A DNA stretch of 64,000 nucleotides from Archivesica marissinica (taxonomy: Eukaryota > Mollusca > Bivalvia > Venerida > Vesicomyidae), in contig CM026391.1 of assembly GCA_014843695.1 (NCBI GenBank), positions 42,961,782 through 43,025,781 on the forward strand. The letters are read 5' to 3'. A model generated the notes under the pieces. It searched no databases. It saw only the letters and a list, made by a program, of their open reading frames with translations, and had not been told where the DNA came from. Shown here piece after piece: positions 44,521-61,500 of the stretch; the first letter of the stretch is position 1; the number at the start of each line of letters is the position of its first letter. The position numbers were made by a program, and so were the translations under genes.

Positions 44521-47500
44521 CAAACACACCCTTGATACATAATATGTCGCTACTAGATACATAGTTCTACTAGGACACACACACCCTTAAGACATAGTTC
44601 TACTAGGACACACACACCCTTGATACATAATATGTCACTACTAGATACATAGTTCTACTAGGACACACATACCCTTGATACATAGTTCTACTAGGACACA
44701 CACACACTTGATACATAATATGACGCTACTAGATACATAGTTCTACTAGGACACACATACCCTTGATACATAGTTCTACTAGGACGCACATACCCTTGAT
44801 ATATAAGATGTCGCTACTAGCTACATAGTTCTACTAGGACACACATACCCTTGATACATAATATGTCGCTACTAGATACATAGTTCTACAAGGATACAGA
44901 TACCCTTGATACATAATATGTCGCTACTAGATACATAGGTCTACTAGTACACACATACCCTTGATACATAATATGTCGCTACTAGATACATAGGTCTACT
45001 ATGACACACATACCCTTGATACATAAGATGTCGCTACTAGATACATAGGTCTACTATGACACACATACCCTTGATACATAATATGTCGCTACTAGATACA
45101 TATGTCTACTATGACGCACATACCCTTGAGACATAATATGTCGCTACTAGATAAATAGTTATACTAGGACACACATACCCTTGAGACATAATATGTCGCT
45201 ACTAGATAAATAGTTATACTAGGACACACATACCCTTGATACATAAGATGTCACTACTAGATACATAGTTCTACTAGGACACACATACCCTTGATACATA
45301 AGATGTCGCTATTAGATACATAGTTCTGCTAGGACACACATACCCTTCATACATAAGATGTCACTACTAGATACAAAGGTCTACTAGGACGGACACACCC
45401 TTGAGACATAAGATGTCGCTACTAGATACATAGGTCTACTAGGACACACATAACCTTGATACATAAGATGTCGCTATTAGATACATAGGTCTACTAGGAC
45501 ACACATACCCTTGATACATAATATGTCGCTACTAGATACATAGATATACTAGGACACACATACCCTTGATACATAAGATGTCGCTACTAGATACATAGAT
45601 CTACTAGGACACACACAACCTTGATACATAGGATGTCGCTAATAGATACATAGTTCTACTAGGACACACACACCCTTGATACATAAGATCTCGCTACTAG
45701 ATACATAGGTCTACTAGGACACGCATACCCTTGATACATAAGATGTCGCTACTAGATACATAGTTCTAATAGGACGCACATACACTTGATACATAAGATG
45801 TCGCTACTAAATAAATAGTTATACTAGGACACACACACCCTTGATACATAAGATGTCGCTACTAGATACATAGTTCTACTAGGACACACATACCCTTGAT
45901 ACATAGTTCTACTAGGACACACACACCCTTGATACATAATATGTCGCTACTAGATACATATGTCTACTATGACACACATACCCTTGAGACATAATATGTC
46001 GCTACTAGATAAATAGTTATACTAGAACACACATACCCTTGATACATAAGATGTCACTACTAGATACATAGGTCTACTAGGACACACATACATTTGATAC
46101 ATAAGATGTCGCTACTAGATACATAGGTCTACTAGGACACACATACCCTTGATATATAAGATGTCGCTATTAGATACATAGTTCTACTAGGACACACATA
46201 CCCTTGATACATAAGATGTCGCTATTAGATACATAGTTCTACTAGGACACACATACCCTTCATACATAAGATGTCACTACTAGATACAAAGGTCTACTAG
46301 GACGGACACACCCTTGAGACATAAGATGTCGCTACTAGATACATAGGTCTACTAGGACACACATAACCTTGATACATAAGATGTCGCTATTAGATACATT
46401 GGTCTACTAGGACACACATACCCTTGATACATAATATGTCGCTACTAGATACATAGATATACTAGGACACACATACCCTTGATACATAAGATGTCGCTAC
46501 TAGATACATAGGTCTACTAGGACACACACACCCTTGATACATAGGATGTCGCTAATAGATACATAGTTCTACTAGGACACACACAACCTTGATACATAAG
46601 ATGTCGCTACTAGATACATAGGTCTACTAGGACACACATACCCTTGATACATAAGATGTCGCTACTAGATACATAGGTCTACTAGTACACACATACCCTT
46701 GATACATAATATGTCGCTACTAGATACATAGGTCTACTATGACACACATACCCTTGATACATAAGATGTCGCTACTAGATACATAGGTCTACTATGACAC
46801 ACATACCCTTGATACATAATATGTCGCTACTAGATAAATATGTCTACTATGACACACATATCCTTGAGACATAATATGTCGCTACTAGATAAATAGTTAT
46901 ACTAGGACACACATACCCTTGATACATAAGATGTCGCTACTAGATACATAGGTCTACTAGGACACACATACCCTTGATATATAAGATGTCGCTATTGGAT
47001 ACATAGTTCTACTAGGACACACATACCCTTGATACATAAGATGTCACTACTAGATACAAAGATCTACTAGGACGGACACACCCTTGAGACATAAGATGTC
47101 GCTACTAGATACATATGTATACTAGGACACACATACCCTTGATACATAAGATGTCGCTACTAGATACATAGTTCTACTAGGACGCACATACACTTGATAC
47201 ATAAGATGTCGCTACTAAATAAATAGTTCTACTAGGACACAAACACCCTTGATACATAAGATGTCGCTACTAGATACATAGGTCTACTAGGACACATATA
47301 CCCTTGATACATAATATGTCGCTACTAGATACATAGTTCTACTAGGACACACATACGCTTGATACATAGTTATACTAGGATACAGATACCCTTGATACAT
47401 AATATGTCGCTACTAGATACATAGGTCTACTAGTACACACATACCCTTGATACATAAGATGTCGCTACTAGATACATAGGTCTACTATGACACACATACC

Positions 47501-48260
47501 CTTGATACATAAGATGTCGCTACTAGATACATAGGTCTACTATGACACACATACCCTTGATACATAAGATGTCGCTACTAGATACATAGGTCTACTATGA
47601 CACACATACCCTTGATACATAATATGTCGCTACTAGATACATATGTCTACTATGACACACATACCCTTGAGACATAATATGTCGCTACTAGATAAATAGT
47701 TATACTAGGACACACATACCCTTGATACATAAGATGTCACTACTAGATACATAGGTCTACTAGGACACACATACCTTTGATACATAAGATGTCGCTACTA
47801 GATACATAGGTCTACTAGGACACACATACCCTTGATATATAAGATGTTGCTATTAGATACATAGTTCTACTAGGACACACATACCCTTGATACATAAGAT
47901 GTCGCTATTAGATACATAGTTCTACTAGGACACACATACCCTTGATACATAAGATGTCACTACTAGATACAAAGGTCTACTAGGACGGACACACCCTTGA
48001 GACATAAGATGTCGCTACTAGATACATAGGTCTACTAGGACACACATACCCTTGATACATAAGATGTCGCTATTAGATACATAGGTCTACTAGGACACAC
48101 ATACCCTTGATACATAATATGTCGCTACTAGATACATAGATATACTAGGACACACATACCCTTGATACATAAGATGTCGCTACTAGCTACATAGGTCTAC
48201 TAGGACACACACACCCTTGATACATAGGATGTCGCTAATAGATACATAGTTCTACTAGGA
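44521..48260. repeat. HOR-F copy 1 (3,740 bp)
   Basis: Three markers repeat at 3,740 bp: caaacacacc (44521 and 48261), tgacgctact (44721 and 48461) and the gatctactag of the gacggacacac unit (47061 and 50801). Internally, series with gataaatagtt, gatataagatg, gatacaaagg, gacggacac and taggatgtcgctaatag appear more than once, so HOR-F is itself built from shorter repeated series. Confidence 0.86.
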
Positions 48261-51200
48261 CAAACACACCCTTGATACATAATATGTCGCTACTAGATAC
48301 ATAGTTCTACTAGGACACACACACCCTTAAGACATAGTTCTACTAGGACACACACACCCTTGATACATAATATGTCACTACTAGATACATAGTTCTACTA
48401 GGACACACATACCCTTGATACATAGTTCTACTAGGACACACACACACTTGATACATAATATGACGCTACTAGATACATAGTTCTACTAGGACACACATAC
48501 CCTTGATACATAGTTCTACTAGGACGCACATACCCTTGATATATAAGATGTCGCTACTAGCTACATAGTTCTACTAGGACACACATACCCTTGATAGATA
48601 ATATGTCGCTACTAGATACATAGTTCTACAAGGATACAGATACCCTTGATACATAATATGTCGCTACTAGATACATAGGTCTACTAGTACACACATACCC
48701 TTGATACATAATATGTCGCTACTAGATACATAGGTCTACTATGACACACATACCCTTGATACATAAGATGTCGCTACTAGATACATAGGTCTACTATGAC
48801 ACACATACCCTTGATACATAATATGTCGCTACTAGATACATATGTCTACTATGACGCACATACCCTTGAGACATAATATGTCGCTACTAGATAAATAGTT
48901 ATACTAGGACACACATACCCTTGATACATAAGATGTCACTACTAGATACATAGGTCTACTAGGACACACATACCTTTGATACATAAGATGTCGCTACTAG
49001 ATACATAGGTCTACTAGGACACACATACCCTTGATATATAAGATGTCGCTATTAGATACATAGTTCTACTAGGACACACATACCCTTGATACATAAGATG
49101 TCGCTATTAGATACATAGTTCTACTAGGACACACATACCCTTCATACATAAGATGTCACTACTAGATACAAAGGTCTACTAGGACGGACACACCCTTGAG
49201 ACATAAGATATCGCTACTAGATACATAGGTCTACTAGGACACACATAACCTTGATACATAAGATGTCGCTATTAGATACATAGGTCTACTAGGACACACA
49301 TACCCTTGATACATAATATGTCGCTACTAGATACATAGATATACTAGGACACACATACCCTTGATACATAAGATGTCGCTACTAGATACATAGATCTACT
49401 AGGACACACACACCCTTGATACATAGGATGTCGCTAATAGATACATAGTTCTACTAGGACACACACACCCTTGATACATAAGATCTCGCTACTAGATACA
49501 TAGGTCTACTAGGACACGCATACCCTTGATACATAAGATGTCGCTACTAGATACATAGTTCTAATAGGACGCACATACACTTGATACATAAGATGTCGCT
49601 ACTAAATAAATAGTTATACTAGGACACACACACCCTTGATACATAAGATGTCGCTACTAGATACATAGTTCTACTAGGACACACATACCCTTGATACATA
49701 GTTCTACTAGGACACACACACCCTTGATACATAATATGTCGCTACTAGATACATATGTCTACTATGACACACATACCCTTGAGACATAATATGTCGCTAC
49801 TAGATAAATAGTTATACTAGAACACACATCCCCTTGATACATAAGATGTCACTACTAGATACATAGGTCTACTAGGACACACATACATTTGATACATAAG
49901 ATGTCGCTACTAGATACATAGGTCTACTAGGACACACATACCCTTGATATATAAGATGTCGCTATTAGATACATAGTTCTACTAGGACACACATACCCTT
50001 GATACATAAGATGTCGCTATTAGACACATAGTTCTACTAGGACACACATACCCTTCATACATAAGATGTCACTACTAGATACAAAGGTCTACTAGGACGG
50101 ACACACCCTTGAGACATAAGATGTCGCTACTAGATACATAGGTCTACTAGGACACACATAACCTTGATACATAAGATGTCGCTATTAGATACATTGGTCT
50201 ACTAGGACACACATACCCTTGATACATAATATGTCGCTACTAGATACATAGATATACTAGGACACACATACCCTTGATACATAAGATGTCGCTACTAGAT
50301 ACATAGGTCTACTAGGACACACACACCCTTGATACATAGGATGTCGCTAATAGATACATAGTTCTACTAGGACACACACAACCTTGATACATAAGATGTC
50401 GCTACTAGATACATAGGTCTACTAGGACACACATACCCTTGATACATAAGATGTCGCTACTAGATACATAGGTCTACTAGTACACACATACCCTTGATAC
50501 ATAATATGTCGCTACTAGATACATAGGTCTACTATGACACACATACCCTTGATACATAATATGTCGCTACTAGATACATATGTCTACTATGACACACATA
50601 TCCTTGAGACATAATATGTCGCTACTAGATAAATAGTTATACTAGGACACACATACCCTTGATACATAAGATGTCGCTACTAGATACATAGGTCTACTAG
50701 GACACACATACCCTTGATATATAAGATGTCGCTATTAGATACATAGTTCTACTAGGACACACATACCCTTGATACATAAGATGTCACTACTAGAAACAAA
50801 GATCTACTAGGACGGACACACCCTTGAGACAAAAGATGTCGCTACTAGATACATAGGTATACTAGGACACACATACCCTTGATACATAAGATGTCGCTAC
50901 TAGATACATAGTTCTACTAGGACGCACATACACTTGATACATAAGATGTCGCTACTAAATAAATAGTTCTACTAGGACACACACACCCTTGATACATAAG
51001 ATGTCGCTACTAGATACATAGGTCTACTAGGACACATATACCCTTGATACATAATATGTCGCTACTAGATACATAGTTCTACTAGGACACACATACCCTT
51101 GATACATAGTTCTACTAGGATACAGATACCCTTGATACATAATATGTCGCTACTAGATACATAGGTCTACTAGTACACACATACCCTTGATACATAAGAT

Positions 51201-52000
51201 GTCACTACTAGATACATAGGTCTACTAGGACACACATACCTTTGATACATAAGATGTCGCTACTAGATACATAGGTCTACTAGGACACACATACCCTTGA
51301 TATATAAGATGTTGCTATTAGATACATAGTTCTACTAGGACACACATACCCTTGATACATAAGATGTCGCTATTAGATACATAGTTCTACTAGGACACAC
51401 ATACCCATGATACATAAGATGTCACTACTAGATACAAAGGTCTACTAGGACGGACACACCCTTGAGACATAAGATGTCGCTACTAGATACATAGGTCTAC
51501 TAGGACACACATACCCTTGATACATAAGATGTCGCTATTAGATACATAGGTCTACTAGGACACACATACCCTTGATACATAATATGTCGCTACTAGATAC
51601 ATAGGTCTACTAGGACACACATAACCTTGATACATAATATGTCGCTATTAGATACATTGGTCTACTAGGACACACATACCCTTGATACATAATATGTCGC
51701 TACCAGATACATAGATATACTAGGACACACATACCCTTGATACATAAGATGTCGCTACTAGATACATAGGTCTACTAGGACACACACACCCTTGATACAT
51801 AGGATGTCGCTAATAGATACATAGTTCTACTAGGACACACACAACCTTGATACATAAGATGTCGCTACTAGATACATAGGTCTACTAGGACACACATACC
51901 CTTGATACATAAGATGTCGCTACTAGATACATAGGTCTACTATGACACACATACCCTTGATACATAATATGTCGCTACTAGATACATATGTCTACTATGA
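48261..52000. repeat. HOR-F copy 2 (about 3.74 kb)
   Basis: Its start and several internal markers are offset by 3,740 bp from copy 1. The agatctcgct marker is offset by 3,795 bp (45686 to 49481), so individual 55-bp units were gained and lost inside. Single-base differences include tagaaacaaag (50.79 kb) for tagatacaaag. The right end is approximate. Confidence 0.8.
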
Positions 52001-55000
52001 CACACATATCCTTGAGACATAATATGTCGCTACTAGATAAATAGTTATACTAGGACACACATACCCTTGATACATAAGATGTCGCTACTAGATACATAGG
52101 TCTACTAGGACACACATACCCTTGATATATAAGATGTCGCTATTAGATACATAGTTCTACTAGGACACACATACCCTTGATACATAAGATGTCACTACTA
52201 GATACAAAGATCTACTAGGACGGACACACCCTTGAGACATAAGATGTCGCTACTAGATACATAGGTATACTAGGACACACATACCCTTGATACATAAGAT
52301 GTCGCTACTAGATACATAGTTCTACTAGGACGCACATACACTTGATACATAAGATGTCGCTACTAAATAAATAGTTCTACTAGGACACACACACCCTTGA
52401 TACATAAGATGTCGCTACTAGATACATAGGTATACTAGGACACATATACCCTTGATACATAATATGTCGCTACTAGATACATAGTTCTACTAGGACACAC
52501 ATACCCTTGATACATAGTTCTACTAGGATACAGATACCCTTGATACATAATATGTCGCTACTAGATACATAGGTCTACTAGTACACACATACCCTTGATA
52601 CATAATTTGTCGCTACTAGATACATAGCTCTACTATGACACACATACCCTTGATACATAAGATGTCGCTACTAGATACATAGGTCTACTATGACACACAT
52701 ACCCTTGATACATAATATGTCGCTACTAGATACATATGTCTACTATGACACACATACCCTTGAGACATAATATGTCGCTACTAGATAAATAGTTATACTA
52801 GGACACACATACCCTTGATACATAAGATGTCACTACTAGATACATAGGTCTACTAGGACACACATACCTTTGATACATAAGATGTCGCTACTAGATACAT
52901 AGGTCTACTAGGACACACATACCCTTGATATATAAGATGTTGCTATTAGATACATAGTTCTACTAGGACACACATACCCTTGATACATAAGATGTCGCTA
53001 TTAGATACATAGTTCTACTAGGACACACATACCCATGATACATAAGATGTCACTACTAGATACAAAGGTCTACTAGGACGGACACACCCTTGAGACATAA
53101 GATGTCGCTACTAGATACATAGGTCTACTAGGACACACATACCCTTGATACATAAGATGTCGCTATTAGATACATAGGTCTACTAGGACACACATACCCT
53201 TGATACATAATATGTCGCTACTAGATACATAGATATACTAGGACACACATACCCTTGATACATAAGATGTCGCTACTAGCTACATAGGTCTACTAGGACA
53301 CACACACCCTTGATACATAGGATGTCGCTAATAGATACATAGTTCTACTAGGACACACACACCCTTGATACATAATATGTCGCTACTAGATACATAGGTC
53401 TATTAGGACACACATACCCTTGATACATAAGATGTCGCTACTAGATACATAGTTCTACTAGGACGCACATACACTTGATACATAAGATGTCGCTACTAAA
53501 TAAATAGTTCTACTAGGACACATACACCCTTGATACATAATATGTCGCTACTAGATATATAGTTCTACTAGGACACACACACCCTTGAGACATAGTTCTA
53601 TTAGGACAAACAAACCCTTGATACATAATATGTCGCTACTAGATACATAGTTCTACTAGGACACACATACCCTTGATACATAGTTCTACTAGGACACACA
53701 CACCCTTGATACATAATATGTCGCTACTAGATACATAGGTCTACTAGTACACACATACCCTTGATACATAATATGTCGCTACTAGATACATAGGTCTACT
53801 ATGACACACATACCCTTGATACATAAGATGTCGCTACTAGATACATAGGTCTACTATGACACACATACCCTTGATACATAATATGTCGCTACTAGATACA
53901 TATGTCTACTATGACACACATACCCTTGAGACATAATATGTCGCTACTAGATAAATAGTTCTACTAGGACACACATACCCTTGATACATAAGATGTCACT
54001 ACTAGATACATAGGTCTACTAGGACACACATACCTTTGATACATAGGATGTCGCTACTAGATACATAGGTCTACTAGGACAAACATACCCTTGATATATA
54101 AGATGTCGCTATTAGATACATAGTTCTACTAGGACACACATACCCTTGATACATAAGATGTCGCTATTAGATACATAGTTCTACTAGGACACACATACCC
54201 TTGATAAATATGATGTCACTACTAGATACAAAGGTCTACTAGGACACACACACCCTTGATACATAGGATGTCGCTACTAGATACATAGGTCTACAAGGAC
54301 ACACATACCCTTGATACATAAGATGTCGCTATTAGATACATAGGTCTACTAGGACACACATACCCTTGATACATAAGATGTCGCTACTAGATACATAGAT
54401 ATACTAGGACACACATACCCTTGATACATAAGATGTCGCTACTAGATACATAGGTCTACTTGGACACACACACCCTTGATACATAGAATGTGGCTACTAG
54501 ATACATAGTTCTACTAGGACACACATACCATTGATACATAGTTCTACTAGGACACACACACCCTTGATGCATAATATGTCGCTACTAGATACATATGTCT
54601 ACTATGACACACATACCCTTGAGACATAATATGTCGCTACTAGATAAATAGTTATACTAGGACACACATACCCTTGATACATAAGATGTCACTACTAGAT
54701 ACATAGGACTACTAGGACACACATACCTTTGATACATAAGATGTCGCTACTAGATACATAGGTCTAATAGGACACACATACCCTTGATATATAAGATGTT
54801 GCTATTAGATACATAGTTCTACTAGGACACACATACCCTTGATACATAAGATGTCGCTATTAGATACATAGTTCTACTAGGACACACATACCCTTGATAC
54901 ATAAGATGTCACTACTAGATACAAAGATCTACTAGGACGGACACACCCTTGAGACATAAGATGTCGCTACTAGATACATAGGTCTACTAGGACACACATA

Positions 55001-58000
55001 CCCTTGATACATAAGATGTCGCTACTAGATACATAGTTCTACTAGGACACACATACACTTGATACATAAGATGTCGCTACTAAATAAATAGTTCTACTAG
55101 GACACACACACCCTTGATACATAAGATGTCGCTACTAGATACATAGGTCTACTAGGACACATATACCCTTGATACATAATATGTTGCTACTAGATACATA
55201 GTTCTTCTAGGACACACATACCCTTGATACATAGTTCTACTAGGATACAGATACCCTTGATACATAATATGTCGCTACTAGATACATAGGTCTACTAGTA
55301 CACACATACCCTTGATACATAATATGTCGCTACTAGATACATAGCTCTACTATGACACACATACCCTTGATACATAAGATGTCGCTACTAGATACATAGG
55401 TCTACTATGACACACATACCCTTGATACATAATATGTCGCTACTAGATACATATGTCTACTATGACACACATACCCTTGAGACATAATATGTCGCTACTA
55501 GATAAATAGTTATACTAGGACACACATACCCTTGATACATAAGATGTCACTACTAGATACATAGGTCTACTAGGACACACATAACGTTGATACATAAGAT
55601 GTCTCTACTAGATACATAGGTCTACTAGGACACACATACCCTTGATATATAAGATGTTGCTATTAGATACATAGTTCTACTAGGACACACATACCCTTGA
55701 TACATAAGATGTCGCTATTAGATACATAGTTCTACTAGGACACACATACCCTTGATACATACGATGTCACTACTAGATACAAAGGTCTACTAGGACGGAC
55801 ACACCCTTGAGACATAAGATGTCGCTACTAGATACATAGGTCTACTAGGACACACATACCCTTGATACATAAGATGTCGCTATTAGATACATAGGTCTAC
55901 TAGGACACACATACCCTTGATACATAATATGTCGCTACTAGATACATATATATACTAGGACACACATACCCTTGATACATAAGATGTCGCTACTAGATAC
56001 ATAGGTCTACTAGGACACACACACCCTTGATACATAGGATGTCGCTAATAGATACATAGTTCTACTAGGACACACACACCCTTGATACATAAGATGTCGC
56101 TACTAGATACATAGGTCTATTAGGACACACATACCCTTGATACTTAAGATGTCGCTACTAGATACATAGTTCTACTAGGACGCACATACACTTGATACAT
56201 AAGATGTCGCTACTAAATAAATAGTTCTACTAGGACACACACACCCTTGATACATAATATGTCGCTACTAGATATATAGTTCTACTAGGACACACATACC
56301 CTTGATACATAAGATGTCACTACTAGATACATAGGTCTACTAGGACACACATACCTTTGATACATAAGATGTCGCTACTAGATACATAGGTCTACTATGA
56401 CACACATACCCTTGATATATAAGATGTCGCTATTAGATACATAGTTCTACTAGGACACACATACCCTTGATACATAAGATGTCGCTATTAGATACATAGT
56501 TCTACTAGGACACACATACCCTTGATACATATGATGTCACTACTAGATACAAAGGTCTACTAGGACGGACACACCCTTGATACATAAGATGTCACTATTA
56601 AATACATAGGTCTACTCGGATACACATACCCTTGATACATAATATGTCGCTACTAGATACCTAGTTCTACTAGGACACACATACCCTTGATACATAGTTC
56701 TGTTAGGACTCACATACCCTTGATACATAATATGTCGCTACTAGATACATAGTTCTACTAGGACACACATACCCTTGATACATAATATGTCGCTACTAGA
56801 TACATAAATCTACTAGGACACACATACCCTTGATACATAATATGTCGCTACTAGATACATAGGTCTACTAGGACACATATACCCTTGATACATAATATGT
56901 CGCTACTAGATACATAGTTCTACTAGGACACACATACCCTTGATACATAGTTCTACTAGGATACAGATACCCTTGATAAATAATATGTCGCTACTATATA
57001 CATAGGTCTACTAGTACACACATACCCTTGATACATAATATGTCGCTACTAGATACATCGTTATACTAGGACACACATACCCTTGATACATAGTTCTACT
57101 AGGACACAGATACCCTTGATACATAATATGTCGCTACTAGATACATAGGTCTACTAGTACACACATACCCTTGATACATAATATGTCGCTACTAGATACA
57201 TAGGTCTACTAGGACACACATACCCTTGAGACATAATATGTCGCTACTAGATACATAGTTCTACTAGGACACACATACCCTTGATACATAAGATGTCACT
57301 AATAGATACATAGGTCTACTATGACACACATACCCTTGATACATAAGATGTCACTACCAGATACATAGGTCTATTATGACGCACATACCCTTGATACATA
57401 GTTCTGCTAGGACACACATACCCTTGATACATAATATGTCGCTACTAGATACATAGTTCTATTAGGACACACATACCCTTGATACATAATATGTCGCTAC
57501 TAGATACATAGTTCTACTAGGACACACATACCATTGATACATAGTTCTACTAGGATACAGGTACCCTTGATACATAATATGTCGCTACTAGATAAATAGT
57601 TCTACTAGGACACACATACCCTTGATACATAAGATGTCACTACTAGATACATAGGTCTACTAGGACACACATACCTTTGATACATAAGATGTCGCTACTA
57701 GATACATATGTCTACTAGGACACACATACCCTTGATACATAAGATGTCGCTACTAGATACATAGTTATACTAGGACACACATACCCTTGAGACATAATAT
57801 GTCGCTCCTAGATAAATAGTTCTACTAGAACACACATACCCTTGATACATAAGATGTCACTACTAGATACATAGGTCTACTAGGACACACATACCTTTGA
57901 TACATAAGATGTCGCTACTAGATACATATGTCTACTAGGAGACACATACCCTTGATACATAAGATGTCGCTACTAGATACATAGTTCTACTAGGACACAC

Positions 58001-58500
58001 ATACCCTTGATACATAAGATGTCACTACTAGATACATAGTTCTACTAGGACACACACACCCTTGAGACATAGTTCTACTAGGACACAAACACCCTTGATA
58101 CATAATATGTCGCTACTAGATACATAGTTCTACTAGGACACACATACCCTTGATACATAGTTCTACTAGGACACACACAGCCTTGATACATAGGATGTCG
58201 CTACTAGATACATAGTTCTACTAGGACACACACACACCCTTGATACATAATATGTCGCTACTAGATACATAGTTCTACTAGGACACACATAACCTTGATT
58301 CATAAGATGTCACTACTAGATACATAGGTCTACTCGGACACACACACCATTGATACATAAGATGTCGCTATTAGATACATAGTTCTACTAGGACACACAT
58401 ACCCTTGATACATAAGATGTCACTACTAGATACATAGGTCTACTAGGACGGACACACCCTTGATACATAAGATGTCACTATTAGAAACATAGGTCTACTA
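52001..58500. repeat. rearranged HOR-F-type zone (gacggacac units)
   Basis: The gacggacacac, ctaaataaatag, gataaatag and taggatgtcgctaatag variants continue, but spacing is irregular: the gatctactag marker with gacgg follows at 52209 and 54926 (1,408 and 2,717 bp steps). This looks like the same sequence family broken by repeated deletions and duplications. No non-satellite sequence was seen. Confidence 0.78.
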
Positions 58501-61500
58501 GGACACACACACCCTTGATACATAAGATGTCGCTATTAGATACATAGGTCTACTATGACACACATACCCTTGAGACATAAGATGTCGCTACTAGATACAT
58601 AGGTCTACTAGGACACACATACCCTTGATACATAAGATGTCGCTATTAGATACATAGGTCTACTAGGACACACATACCCTTGATACATAAGATATCGCTA
58701 CTAGATACATAGATATACTAGGACACACATACCCTTGATACATAAGATGTTGCTACTAGATACATAGGTCTACTAGGACACACACACCATTAATACATAG
58801 GATGTCGCTACTAGATACATAGTTCTACTAGGACACACATACCATTGATACATAGTTCTACTAGGACACACACACCCTTGATACATAAGATGTCACTACT
58901 AGATACATAGGTCTACTAGGACACACATACCCTTGATACATAACATTTCGCTACTAGATACATAGTTCTACTAGGACGCACATACCATTGATACATAAGA
59001 TTTCGCTACTAGATACATAGTTCTACTAGGATAAACACACACCCTTGATACATACTATGTCGCTACTAGATATATAGATCTACTAGGACACACACACCCT
59101 TGAGACATAGTTCTACTAGGACACACACACCCTTGATACAAAATATGTCGCTACTAGATACATAGTTCTACTAGGACACACATACCCGTGATACATAGTT
59201 CTACTAGGACACACACACCCTTGATACATAATATGTCGCTACTACATTCATATTTCTACTAGGACACACATACCCTTGATACATAGTTCTACTAGGACAC
59301 ACACCCTTGATACATAATATGTCGCTACTAGATACATATTTCTACTAGGACACACATACCCTTGATACATAGTTCTACTAGGACACACACACCCTTGATA
59401 CATAATATGTCGCTACTAGATACATAGTTCTACTAGGACACACATACCCTTGATACATAGTTCTGCTAGGACACACATACCCTTGATACATTATATGTCG
59501 CTACTAGATACATAGTGCTACTAGGACACACATACCCTTGATACATAAGATGTCACTACTAGATACATAGTTCTATTAGGACACACACACCCTTGATACA
59601 TAAGATGTCGCTACTAGATACATAGTTCTACTAGGACACACATACCCTTGATACATGGTTCTACTAGGACACACACACCCTTGTTACATAAGATGTCGCT
59701 ACTAGATACATAGGTCTACTAGGACACACATACCCTTGATACATAAGATGTCGCTACTAGATACATAGTTCTACTATGATGCACATACCCTTGATACATA
59801 AGATGTCGCTACTAGATACATAGTTCTACAAGGACACACACACCCTTGATACATAAGATGTCGCTACTAGATATATAGTTCTACTAGGACACACACACCC
59901 TTGATACATAATATGTCGTTTCTAGATACATAGTTCTACTAGGACACACACCCTTGAGACATAGTTCTACTAGGACACACACACCCTTGATACATAATAT
60001 GTCGATACTAGATACATAGTTCTACTAGGACACACACACCCTTGACACATAGTTCTGCTAGGACTCACATACCCTTGATACATAATATGTCGCTACTATA
60101 TACATAGTTCTACTAGGACACACACACCCTTGATACATAATATGTCGCTACTAGATACATAGTTCTACTAGGACACACATACCCGTGATACATAGTTCTA
60201 CTAGGACACACACACCCTTGATACATAATATGTCGCTACTAGATACATAGTTATACTAGGACACACATACCCTTGATACATAGTTCTACTAGGACACACA
60301 CACACTTGATACATAATATGTCGCTACTAGATACATAGTTCTACTAGGACACACATACCCTTGATACATAGTTCTGCTAGGACACAAATACCCTTGATAC
60401 ATAATATGTCGCTACTAGATACATAGTTCTACTAGGACACACATACCCTTGATACATAAGATGTCACTACTAGATACATAGTTCTACTAGGACACACACA
60501 CCCTTGATACATAAGATGTCGCTACTAGATACATAGTTCTACTAGGACACACATACCCTTGATACATAGTTCTACTAGGACACACACACCCTTGATACAT
60601 AAGATGTCGCTACTAGATACATAGGTCTACTAGGACACACACATCCTTGATACATAGGATGTCGCTACTAGATACATAGTTCTACTAGGACACACATATC
60701 CTTGATACATAGTTCTACTAGGACACACACACCCTTGATACATAATATGTCTCTACTAGATACATAGTTCTACTAGGACACACATACCCTTGATACATAG
60801 TTCTGCTAGGACTCACATACCCTTGATATATAATATGTCGCTACTAGATACATAGTTCTACTAGGACACACATACCCTTGATACATAAGATGTCGCTACT
60901 AGATACATAGGTCTACTAGGACACACATACCCTTGATACATAATATGTCGCTACTAGATACATAGTTATACTAGGACACACATACCCTTGATACATAGTT
61001 CTACTAGGACACGGATACCCTTGATACATAATATGTCGCTACTAGATACATAATTCTACTAGGACACACATACCCTTGATACATAAGATGTCACTACTAG
61101 ATACATAGGTCTACTATGACACACATACCCTTGATACATAAGATGTCACTACTAGATACATAGGTCTACTATGACACACATACCCTTGATACATAGTTCT
61201 GATAGGACACACATACCCTTGATACATAATATGTCGCTACTAGATACATAGTTCTACTAGGACACACATACCCTTGATACATAATATGTCGCTACTAGAT
61301 ACATAGTTCTACTAGGACACACATACCCTTGATACATAGTTCTACTAGGATACAGATACCCTTGATACATAAGATGTCACTACTAGATACATATGTCTAC
61401 TATGAAACACATACCCTTGAGACATGAGATGTCACTACTAGATACATAGTTATACTAGGTCACACATACCCTTGAGACATAACATGTCGCTACTAGATAA

